Assembly (NCBI GenBank): GCA_000997105.1
Contig: LCEJ01000063.1
Location: forward strand, 1-7,154
DNA from: Candidatus Daviesbacteria bacterium GW2011_GWA2_42_7
GTDB lineage: Bacteria; Patescibacteriota; Microgenomatia; Daviesbacterales; UBA10151
Length of the DNA: 7,154 nucleotides
Direction: 5' to 3'
Below the pieces are notes generated by a model. It searched no databases. It was given only the letters and a program-made list of their open reading frames with translations, and was not told the DNA's origin. The position numbers and the translations under genes were made by a program. The number at the start of each line of letters is the position of its first letter. Position 1 is the stretch's first letter. This document shows, one piece after another, positions 1 through 5,514 of this stretch.

Positions 1-666
1 CTTGGGGAGGAGAAAAAAGCTGAAACCGAGGGTCGGAAAACGGTAAGCCTTATTGATAAATTGCGGGCAGGGGAGACACAGACACTTAACGTTGTGATAC
101 GCGCAGATAAACAGGGTTCTTTGGAGGCTGTTGAAGATATCCTGCAGAAACTTGATCCGGAGCATATTAAGATTATTGCTTCTGGGACGGGGGATATTAA
201 TGATTCTGATGTGGAGCTTGCGGCATCGGCCAAAGGGATTATCTTGGGTTTTAATGTTTCGGTTATCCACACTGCACAAAAATTTGCCGAGACAGAGCGT
301 ATTTTGATCCGGACTTATAATATTATTTACGAGCTGACTGAGGAGCTTGAAGAGGTTGTGGAGGCGATGTTAAAGCCGGGCAAGGTGGAAGAGGTTTTTG
401 GTAAGGCCCAGATTTTGGCTGAGTTTCCCTATGGTAAAAGTGAAAAGGTAGCAGGATGCAAAATTTTAGAAGGGACTTTCTCCAAAGGACCGAAGGTCAG
501 AATTGTCCGGGGTGAAGAAATTATTGGCGAGGCTAAAATTAAGTCTTTGAAAAAGGTTAAAGAGGAAGTTCCGAAGGTGGAAAAGGGCCAGGAATGCGGG
601 ATGATGTTTGATCCGGGTATAGATTTTCAAATAGGCGATATAGTGGAATCTTTCAGGACTTTCTAG
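1..666 (+). CDS. infB: Translation initiation factor IF-2, C-terminal part (5' truncated by window edge)
   Basis: IF-2 is the GTPase that brings initiator fMet-tRNA to the 30S subunit and promotes subunit joining. The reading frame is open from base 1, so the TTG at 61 is internal and the true start lies upstream. The 221 visible residues lack the G domain. They contain the end of the linker after domain II, then domain III (about residues 25-120, with LNVVIRADKQGSLEAV and SGTGDINDSDVELA), then the tRNA-binding C-terminal domain (about 128-221, with FPYGKSEKVAGCKILEG and the GQECGMMF segment around the conserved C199-G200). The protein ends in GDIVESF-type sequence as is usual for IF-2, so the 3' end is complete. 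No rbfA follows. A promoter-like sequence starts four bases after the stop codon, suggesting the next gene is not only read through from infB. Family assignment is secure. Confidence 0.97.
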   Translation, partial: LGEEKKAETEGRKTVSLIDKLRAGETQTLNVVIRADKQGSLEAVEDILQKLDPEHIKIIASGTGDINDSDVELAASAKGIILGFNVSVIHTAQKFAETERILIRTYNIIYELTEELEEVVEAMLKPGKVEEVFGKAQILAEFPYGKSEKVAGCKILEGTFSKGPKVRIVRGEEIIGEAKIKSLKKVKEEVPKVEKGQECGMMFDPGIDFQIGDIVESFRTF

Positions 667-669
667 ATG

Positions 670-699
670 TTTACAGTTATGAGCCATTTGTGCTAGAAT
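670..699 (+). promoter_or_regulatory. Predicted sigma-70-type promoter for the DHH-like gene
   Basis: The -35 is TTTACA (670-675), the spacer is 18 bp, and the -10 is TAGAAT (694-699) preceded by TGC, an extended -10. The start point would fall near 706, leaving a leader of only about 12 nt before the ATG at 718, with no Shine-Dalgarno sequence. The spacing and -10 resemble the two other promoters predicted in this window, which adds mutual support. Confidence 0.55.
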
Positions 700-717
700 C
701 TGCCCACAAATCATTTT

Positions 718-1779
718 ATGAAGTACGACGCGCAGTTGAACGAAGTAATAAAACTGCTGCCCACCTCCCAAAATGTCCTTATTGCCCTACCGGCGTCTTC
801 TACGGTGGATGAGCTGGCAGCAGGGTTGGCCCTCTTTTTATCTTTGGAACAGTCGGGGAAAGAAGCAGCTATTGTCACCGAAGGGATAATCAGGGTAGGA
901 CATACCAATCTTTTTGGGGTGGGGGAGATCCAAAGTAAAATCCCTGAAACCCAAGGTGGTGATTTTGTTGTGACTTTAGAAGGGGTGGCCACAACCGGCG
1001 CTGACGGTAAAGGTATTGTACCTTCTTTGGAAAAGCTTGATTATTATACCCAAGGGTCCAACTTAAACCTGGTCTTTAAGGTTATACCGGGACAAAAGTT
1101 TGAGCCTACAGGTATGGTCTCCCATCATGAAGGCCAGGGGTTTAAACTGATTTTTGTTTTGGGGGCAGCAAACTTTTCCGAGCTGGGCTCTTTATACAAC
1201 ACCAACCAGCAGCTTTTTTCAGTTACCTACCTGGTCAATATTGATAACGGGCAGGGTAATAGTCAATTCGGAAAAACTAATGTGGTTGATGGCACTGCCC
1301 CTTCAATTTCGGAAATGATTTCCCAAGTCATACCTGCCTTAGGCCTTCCGGTTAACGGTGATATTGCAACGAATATATTGTCAGGTATCTTTGCCGCAAC
1401 CTCCGATTTACAAAAAAGGAATACCGGCGCTGATACTTATGAGGCGGTGGCCCAAGCCCTTAGGGCCGGTGGGCAAAAACCTTTTCGGGGTGGTCAGGGT
1501 GGAGGCCAGCAAGGACAATTTCAAGGCCAGGGGAACAAGCCGGTAAACGTGCCCCAACAACAAAAACCTACTGCAGGATTTGATTTAAGTAAAGTTTTTA
1601 ATATCCCGTCCCAAAATGACAATTTTACCGTGCCCCAGGTGGTAGGGAGTACTCCGGTAGAGATGGAACCTGAACAGCAACCCTCACCTGAAGAATCAGT
1701 TTCCGGGGAAGAAGTAGTTTCTCCGGAAGACGACTGGCTAACCCCCAAGATCTTCAAAGGCAAAGGCAACATCGGCTAA
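718..1779 (+). CDS. Degenerate DHH/NrnA-like protein with lost metal ligands and a Gly/Gln-rich tail
   Basis: The 353-residue protein aligns by eye with the NrnA group of DHH phosphoesterases (nanoRNase/pAp phosphatase), and the gene sits where nrnA often lies downstream of infB. Motif I, normally HxxPDGDxxGS, is here around residues 25-36: the His is P25 and the first Asp is T29, and only D31 remains. The motif II Asp corresponds to G149 in FVLGAANFSELG. The DHH triad reads D176-N-G in VNIDNGQGNSQFG. The later GI-x-x-D-T motif reads GIFAATSD (223-230). The fold signature is otherwise clear (TAPSISEMISQVIPALGLPV at 193-212, then the Thr-Gly-Ala-Asp helix). Residues 252-280 are Gly/Gln-rich and 281-353 look disordered and acidic. 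Hydrolase activity is unlikely; RNA or nucleotide binding is an inference. ATG 718 is chosen because it leaves a normal first helix and strand. The next gene follows after 6 nt, so the two are probably one operon. Confidence 0.75.
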   Translation: MKYDAQLNEVIKLLPTSQNVLIALPASSTVDELAAGLALFLSLEQSGKEAAIVTEGIIRVGHTNLFGVGEIQSKIPETQGGDFVVTLEGVATTGADGKGIVPSLEKLDYYTQGSNLNLVFKVIPGQKFEPTGMVSHHEGQGFKLIFVLGAANFSELGSLYNTNQQLFSVTYLVNIDNGQGNSQFGKTNVVDGTAPSISEMISQVIPALGLPVNGDIATNILSGIFAATSDLQKRNTGADTYEAVAQALRAGGQKPFRGGQGGGQQGQFQGQGNKPVNVPQQQKPTAGFDLSKVFNIPSQNDNFTVPQVVGSTPVEMEPEQQPSPEESVSGEEVVSPEDDWLTPKIFKGKGNIG

Positions 1780-1785
1780 CAAGTC

Positions 1786-2214
1786 ATGTCAACACTCGAA
1801 CTGAATCCTGTATCGGAAATTTTAGCTCCCAGGGAAATTGTTACCCTGGTAAAAAAAGTCCAGCATTCTGCCATGTATTTAGAAGAAGTGCCTTACCGGA
1901 TAGAAATTTTGGAAGGATATAAATATATCCTGGAATTTGAACCACCCTATAATGAGTACCGTTGGGGATGGGAACCTATAGAGGACAGAGTAAGAATCTT
2001 CTCGAAAGAAGAGAGAAAGATTCTATTAAATGTTCCCTGGTCTTTTTTTGACTTTTGTGAGGATATAGAGGCCTTAGAAGAAGAATTAAAATACGGTAAT
2101 TTTACCATGATAGGCGTAGATCGCATGGCTAAGCAAGTAATTGCTTATGAAAAAGAATACGATCCCATAACTTTAGAATATGATTCTTTTGGCCCGAGTG
2201 ATTACGATGAGTAA
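1786..2214 (+). CDS. Hypothetical protein, 142 aa, soluble and acidic
   Basis: I do not recognise this family. The start ATG lies 6 nt after the DHH-like stop codon, without a Shine-Dalgarno sequence, so it is probably cotranscribed and perhaps translationally coupled. No signal peptide or membrane segment is visible. The centre is rich in aromatic residues (EPPYNEYRWGWEPIED at about 52-67, VPWSFFDFCEDIEALEEEL at about 83-101) and the end is acidic (GPSDYDE). The pattern of strands followed by an acidic helix suggests a small folded domain, not a disordered peptide. A continuous frame of this length in a tight operon, with composition like its neighbours, supports a real gene. No function is assigned; position between a degenerate nanoRNase relative and rpsO makes a link to RNA or ribosome biology possible, but that is context only. 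Confidence 0.8.
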   Translation: MSTLELNPVSEILAPREIVTLVKKVQHSAMYLEEVPYRIEILEGYKYILEFEPPYNEYRWGWEPIEDRVRIFSKEERKILLNVPWSFFDFCEDIEALEEELKYGNFTMIGVDRMAKQVIAYEKEYDPITLEYDSFGPSDYDE

Positions 2215-2217
2215 CTC

Positions 2218-2246
2218 TTGCTAATTGCCCGGCTTTTTGGTAAAAT
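2218..2246 (+). promoter_or_regulatory. Predicted promoter for rpsO
   Basis: The -35 is TTGCTA (2218-2223), the spacer is 17 bp, and the -10 is TAAAAT (2241-2246) preceded by TGG, an extended -10. It begins four bases after the stop codon of the upstream gene. The start point would be near 2253, giving a leader of about 64 nt for rpsO. Confidence 0.6.
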
Positions 2247-2256
2247 TTGCCAAGTT

Positions 2257-2305
2257 GGAAGGACTCATGCTTTGGAATCCAGAAATCGCTGGTTCTGAGG
2301 AATAG
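2257..2305 (+). CDS. Candidate 12-codon upstream ORF (leader peptide) in the rpsO leader, with its Shine-Dalgarno
   Basis: A Shine-Dalgarno-like GGAAGGA (2257-2263) precedes an ATG at 2267. The frame reads MLWNPEIAGSEE and stops at TAG 2303-2305, 11 nt before the rpsO start. It is the best ribosome binding site seen in the window, where no main gene has a clear one; the spacing of 3-4 nt is somewhat short. The ORF lies wholly inside the leader hairpin at 2263-2308, so ribosomes translating it would open that hairpin. Translation is an inference from sequence only. Confidence 0.4.
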
Positions 2306-2308
2306 AGT
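2263..2308 (+). promoter_or_regulatory. Long leader hairpin upstream of rpsO, possible S15 autoregulatory element
   Basis: Bases 2263-2282 and 2289-2308 form about 18 pairs around a six-base loop AAATCG (2283-2288). From the loop outward: CCAG/CTGG, a bulged T2278, GAA/TTC, G2274-U2296 and U2273-G2297 wobbles, U2272-A2298, U2271-G2299, C2270-G2300, a G/A mismatch, AU/AU, a bulged A2304, then ACTC/GAGT. GAGG (2297-2300), a weak and distant Shine-Dalgarno for rpsO, is inside the stem. S15 is known in other bacteria to bind its own leader, often through G-U/G-C motifs; a G-U next to G-C occurs here at 2274-2275/2295-2296. The fold is visible in the sequence; binding by S15 is inference. Confidence 0.5.
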
Positions 2309-2316
2309 GTCAGCTT

Positions 2317-2586
2317 ATGCCATTATCTGTAAAATCAAAACAACAAATTATTGAAGAGTTTGCCACCCACGAAGGTGATACCGGTTCCCCGGAAGTCCAG
2401 GCAGCCCTTTTAACAGAACAGATTAAAAATTTAACCAACCACTTAAAAGAACATACCCACGATATCCACTCCCGTCGGGGGCTTTTATCTATGGTCAACC
2501 GTCGCCGAAGGCTATTGCAATACCTCTTAAAAAAAGACAATGACCGCTACAAAGTCCTGATTGAAAAGCTGGGCTTGAGTAAGTGA
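2317..2586 (+). CDS. rpsO: 30S ribosomal protein S15
   Basis: S15 is a primary 16S rRNA binding protein that contacts the central-domain three-way junction (helices 20-22) and seeds assembly of the platform. The 89-residue product matches the family along its full length. Visible signatures are GDTGSPEVQAALLTEQI, the LTNHLKEHTHDIHSRRGL segment carrying the conserved His-Ser-Arg-Arg-Gly rRNA contact, and the NRRRRLLQYLLKKD basic helix, ending in IEKLGLSK. Length is normal. The start is fixed by the family alignment, although no good Shine-Dalgarno lies at the usual distance. The gene has its own predicted promoter and a strongly folded leader with an upstream ORF, which suggests post-transcriptional control. 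It stops with TGA, so UGA is a stop codon here. It precedes pnp as in many bacteria. Confidence 0.98.
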   Translation: MPLSVKSKQQIIEEFATHEGDTGSPEVQAALLTEQIKNLTNHLKEHTHDIHSRRGLLSMVNRRRRLLQYLLKKDNDRYKVLIEKLGLSK

Positions 2587-2603
2587 TACAAAAAAGGTAT
2601 AAT
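2575..2603 (+). promoter_or_regulatory. Predicted promoter for the pnp operon
   Basis: The -35 TTGAGT (2575-2580) overlaps the last codons of rpsO. A 17-bp spacer leads to a consensus -10, TATAAT (2598-2603). The start point would be near 2610, giving pnp a leader of about 144 nt. This is the strongest promoter match in the window. No intrinsic terminator is visible after rpsO, so readthrough from rpsO is also possible. Confidence 0.65.
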
Positions 2604-2609
2604 ACGGTT

Positions 2610-2742
2610 GGTTTAGGAAGTGTATTGGGGATTGCAAAGGGTTAAGTAGCAAACAGCATTCAGCAAACCGCTTACAGCAGTAAGCAGGTAGCGGTCAGCA
2701 GTGAGCTAATTACCTCTTCCACAGTTTCCAATCACCTAAACC
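2610..2742 (+). promoter_or_regulatory. Structured pnp leader whose 5' end pairs with the region before the start codon
   Basis: GGTTTAGG (2610-2617), at the predicted transcript 5' end, is perfectly complementary to CCTAAACC (2735-2742), which lies 11 nt before the pnp ATG. Further in, GATTG (2630-2634) pairs with CAATC (2729-2733), and AAA/TTT can extend this past a C/C mismatch. A competing helix, TTGGGG (2625-2630) with CCCCAA (2741-2746), would exclude the first. Inside, GCTTAC (2670-2675) and GTAAGC (2680-2685) form a hairpin with an AGCA loop. E. coli pnp is autoregulated through a double-stranded leader; an equivalent role here is inference. Confidence 0.45.
2647..2709 (+). repeat. 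Degenerate 7-nt tandem repeat array, nine units, in the pnp leader
   Basis: Nine heptamers follow in exact phase: TAGCAAA, CAGCATT, CAGCAAA, CCGCTTA, CAGCAGT, AAGCAGG, TAGCGGT, CAGCAGT, GAGCTAA. Positions 3 and 4 are GC in every unit, and position 2 is A in eight of nine. The last three bases drift freely. Several units are partly complementary to each other (for example ACCGCT with AGCGGT), which creates alternative hairpins. There is no spacer/repeat structure as in CRISPR. It resembles the heptameric repeats known from intergenic regions of several bacterial lineages. Confidence 0.7.
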
Positions 2743-2753
2743 CCAAACAGAAT

Positions 2754-4883
2754 ATGTCAAAAATTGTTACCCGCGAGATTGATCTCGATGGTCGAAAGTT
2801 AAAATTAGAAACTGGCAGGCTTGCGATGCAGGCTGATGCTTCCGTGGTTGCTACCTGGGGTGAGACGGTGGTCCTTTGCACAGTGGCCACCCAGCCTCTT
2901 AAGACCGACCTGGGCTATTTCCCTCTTTCTGTAGAGTACGTCGAGAAATATTATGCCGGAGGCAGGATTACCGGACAAAGGTTTATTAAAAGAGAAACCC
3001 GCCCGCCTGAGGAAGCAATTTTAGCAGGTCGGGCCATTGACCGCGCCATCCGCCCGCTATTCCCTAAAGAATTTACCAATGAAGTCCAGGTGATTGTGAC
3101 CGTCCTATCTTTTGACGGTATTAATGACCCCAGGGTTTTAGGTTTTATCGGCACTTCGGCAGCTTTGTCCATCTCCTCTGTACCTTGGGCAGGTCCATTA
3201 GGGGTAACTCGGGTAGGAGGTAAGGAAGATAAGTTTATTATTAACCCTACTTTAGAGGAGATAGAACATTTAGATATGGATCTTTTGATCGCTTCTACCC
3301 GTGATAAGGTGGCGATGATTGAAACGGAAGCCAAGGAAGTAAAGGACGAGGTTGTTTTTGAAGGTATTAAAGAGGGTCACAAGCAGGCACAAAGGATTGT
3401 TGAATTGATCGAAGATCTCACCAAAGAAGCCGGTAAAGAAAAATTGGCCATTTCTCCTTTGGCAGAAGAGATTGAGAAAGCGGTAATGGAGGGAGTTAAG
3501 ACAGAGGCCAAAAAGCGGATTGAGGCGGCCTTATTTGATACCGACCATCCTTGGCATGAAGCGACAGCCAATTTTATTAAAGCTGAACTGTCGGTGCAGT
3601 ACGCTGAAACTTTAACCCCCCAAATTGTCAGTGGCGTTTTTGATAAGGTCGCCAAAGAGATCATGCATGAAACGGTTTTGGAAAAGGGTAAAAGGGTAGA
3701 CGGACGGGCGATGGATGAGGTGAGGCCGATCAATATCGAGCTTGATATTTTACCCCGTACCCACGGTTCAGCAGTTTTTGAAAGAGGTAGTACCCAAGTG
3801 TTGGCTATAGCCACCTTAGGTCCCTTGTCGGTTTCCCAGACCTTGGAGGGGATGACCGGAGAATCAACTAAGCGGTTTATGCACCACTACAATATGGGTA
3901 TAAATCCTTTCTCTGTCGGTGAAGTAAAAAGGATTGGCGCCCCTTCCCGGCGCGATATAGGTCACGGGGCTTTGGTGGAAAAGTCTTTGGTTAATGTCCT
4001 GCCTTCAGAAGAAGATTTTCCTTATGCTATGCGGGTTGTATCGGAAGTTTTGGCAGCCAACGCCTCCACATCCATGGCCTCGCTTTGTGCTTCTACCCTG
4101 GCTTTGCTTGATGCAGGGGTACAGCTAAAAAACCCGGTTGAGGGTGTGACTGCTATCCAGATGGATACAAAGCTTATTGGTTTAAGCTTTAAAATTATCG
4201 AAGAAGCCTTAAAACAGGGCAAGAAAGCCCGTGAATTTATCATTGCCAAGATGAACGAGGTCCAGCCTAAAGCGGGCGAGCTCTCTAAATATGCCCCTAA
4301 AATTGAAACAATACATATTAAGCCGGAAGAGATAGGGCTTTTAATTGGTACCGGGGGAAAGAATATCAACGGTATTATTGCCCGTACCGGTGCCCAAATT
4401 GATGTGGAAGATGACGGGACTGTCATGATTTCTTCGGCTGATGAGGAAGCTATTAAAAAGGCTGTAGAGGCTATTTCCGGGATGTTTAGGACTTTTGAAG
4501 TGGGTGAGGTCTTTGAGGGTAAAGTTGTACGTATTGCTCCTTTTGGGGCTTTTGTTGAGCTTACACCGGGTAAAGACGGATTGGTCCATGTTTCCCAGAT
4601 GGCGCCACATCGTGTGGAGAAGCCGGAGGATGTGGTTTCCGAGGGGCAAACTGTAAAAGTAAGGGTTACCGAGGTAGACCGCCAGGGTAAAATTGGCCTT
4701 TCGATGCTCTTTGGCACAGATATTAAACCGGAATCCGAAGGCTCGCCTCGCTTTCGCTCCGGCGAAGCGGGTAGGCCCCGTGAGGGTGGTAGCCGCTTTG
4801 GTGGGGGAGAAAGAAGGGATTTTGGACGGGGTAATAAACCCTTTGACCACAGAGGGCCGTTTGACAAGAAAGACCGCTACTAA
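2754..4883 (+). CDS. pnp: Polyribonucleotide nucleotidyltransferase (PNPase) lacking the segment with the catalytic metal site
   Basis: PNPase is a trimeric 3'-5' phosphorolytic exoribonuclease. The 709-residue product shows RNase PH domain 1 (about 10-145, with FIKRETRPPEEAI and IDRAIRPLFP), the all-helical linker (about 240-310), RNase PH domain 2 from GKRVDGR (312-318), a KH domain (about 518-575, GTGG loop at 532-535), an S1 domain (about 584-650) and an Arg/Gly-rich tail (660-709, ten Arg). In domain 2 the phosphate-site STSMAS (438-443) and R399-R400 are present. However, LALLDAGVQLKNPV runs directly into EGVTAIQMD at V462/E463. About 38 residues found in other PNPases are missing, including the GDEDHLGDMDFK segment that holds E. 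coli D486, D492 and K494. The reading frame is intact. The enzyme is therefore predicted to be inactive unless this is an assembly error. It has its own promoter and leads an operon with the next two genes. Confidence 0.95.
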   Translation: MSKIVTREIDLDGRKLKLETGRLAMQADASVVATWGETVVLCTVATQPLKTDLGYFPLSVEYVEKYYAGGRITGQRFIKRETRPPEEAILAGRAIDRAIRPLFPKEFTNEVQVIVTVLSFDGINDPRVLGFIGTSAALSISSVPWAGPLGVTRVGGKEDKFIINPTLEEIEHLDMDLLIASTRDKVAMIETEAKEVKDEVVFEGIKEGHKQAQRIVELIEDLTKEAGKEKLAISPLAEEIEKAVMEGVKTEAKKRIEAALFDTDHPWHEATANFIKAELSVQYAETLTPQIVSGVFDKVAKEIMHETVLEKGKRVDGRAMDEVRPINIELDILPRTHGSAVFERGSTQVLAIATLGPLSVSQTLEGMTGESTKRFMHHYNMGINPFSVGEVKRIGAPSRRDIGHGALVEKSLVNVLPSEEDFPYAMRVVSEVLAANASTSMASLCASTLALLDAGVQLKNPVEGVTAIQMDTKLIGLSFKIIEEALKQGKKAREFIIAKMNEVQPKAGELSKYAPKIETIHIKPEEIGLLIGTGGKNINGIIARTGAQIDVEDDGTVMISSADEEAIKKAVEAISGMFRTFEVGEVFEGKVVRIAPFGAFVELTPGKDGLVHVSQMAPHRVEKPEDVVSEGQTVKVRVTEVDRQGKIGLSMLFGTDIKPESEGSPRFRSGEAGRPREGGSRFGGGERRDFGRGNKPFDHRGPFDKKDRY
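4747..4771. repeat. Near-perfect inverted repeat inside the pnp tail-coding region
   Basis: CGCTTTCGC (4749-4757) and GCGAAGCG (4762-4769) pair with one bulged T around a TCCG loop. C4747-G4771 and T4748-G4770 extend the stem to about ten pairs. It encodes part of the low-complexity tail (residues about 665-673) and stands out as G+C-rich against its surroundings. No T-run follows, so it is not an intrinsic terminator. Confidence 0.5.
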
Positions 4884-4893
4884 GTTTTAAATA

Positions 4894-5514
4894 ATGCAAC
4901 TAAAGCTGCCGGAGATACGGAAATTCTTTGCTTTAGGCGTAGCACTGATTCTCGCGACAATTATCCTGGCCGGTTATTTGCTGGGTGTGCAAAATATCTT
5001 TGATAATAGCAGGGCGCAGGTTTATATAGAGGGTGAAAAAGTGGTTGCAACTTTTACTATTGCGCCAAAAGACCGGGAGAGTTTGGAACAATTTTCCGGG
5101 AATTTAGGTCTGGAGGGGGATTTTACTAAAGGGGTAGTTGTGGGTTTGGATGAACAGTCGTTAAGCTTTCTTAAAAATTTTTTACCAAGAGAGGTAAATT
5201 TGAAGGTTAGGCCTAAAAGTATTGAGTTGAATAGTCAAGTACCGCCTGATCTGGTTGGTAAAGCTGCGGAAGAAAAGTTTTTACAGAGCGCTTCAGGAGA
5301 TGGGAATATTAAAGTAAAGGATTTAGGGGGTGGCAGCTTTGAGGTTGAAATTGATAACCCTGAGCAGGTTTTAGCTTCAGCCACTATGTCCGGAAAACTT
5401 AAGCTTTCCCAAGAGGCTTCAGACAGTAGTTTATGGCAAATGCTTGCAAAATTAGCTAAGATTAAATTAAAGGTTGACCGTAACACTCTTTGGGGAGTGG
5501 TGGTCTTACATTAA
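4894..5514 (+). CDS. Hypothetical membrane-anchored protein, 206 aa
   Basis: I do not recognise this family. A short basic N-terminus (KLPEIRK) precedes one hydrophobic helix at about residues 11-31 (FFALGVALILATIILAGYLL). This looks like a signal anchor with the remaining 175 residues outside the cytoplasm; no lipobox or clear signal peptidase site is visible. The rest appears to be alternating strands and helices (for example AQVYIEGEKVVATFTIAP, then GVVVGLDEQSLSFLKNFLP, then GSFEVEIDNPEQVLASATM), consistent with a globular or bilayer-proximal domain. The start ATG lies 10 nt after the pnp stop codon and the stop codon is 1 nt before the next ATG, so it is in an operon with both. Tight coupling to the Lon-type ATPase suggests the products may work together; that is inference. 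The function is unknown. Confidence 0.85.
   Translation: MQLKLPEIRKFFALGVALILATIILAGYLLGVQNIFDNSRAQVYIEGEKVVATFTIAPKDRESLEQFSGNLGLEGDFTKGVVVGLDEQSLSFLKNFLPREVNLKVRPKSIELNSQVPPDLVGKAAEEKFLQSASGDGNIKVKDLGGGSFEVEIDNPEQVLASATMSGKLKLSQEASDSSLWQMLAKLAKIKLKVDRNTLWGVVVLH

Noticed and set aside
61..63. TTG as the start of the IF-2 fragment
   Set aside because: The frame is open to base 1 and the upstream residues continue a normal IF-2 linker, so this is a truncated gene.
667..696. Nine-codon ORF starting directly after the infB stop codon
   Set aside because: It has no ribosome binding site and overlaps the predicted -35 and -10 boxes, so it is probably chance.
2297..2300. GAGG as the Shine-Dalgarno of rpsO
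   Set aside because: It is 16 nt from the start codon and buried in the leader stem. I mention it only as a weak possibility.
2584..2586. UGA recoding as in Gracilibacteria/Absconditabacteria
   Set aside because: TGA ends rpsO exactly at the normal S15 C-terminus and is not found in frame in the other genes.
2647..2709. CRISPR-like array
   Set aside because: The units are 7 nt long and contiguous with no spacers, so this is a heptamer tandem repeat.
4022..4867. 281-codon open frame on the minus strand inside pnp, and a shorter one at 4341-4850
   Set aside because: Both lie fully antisense to well-conserved PNPase domains and their translations show no recognisable family. They are shadows of the coding sequence.
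4884..4893. Terminator between pnp and the membrane protein gene
   Set aside because: The gap is 10 nt with no hairpin or T-run; the palindrome at 4747-4771 also lacks a T-run.
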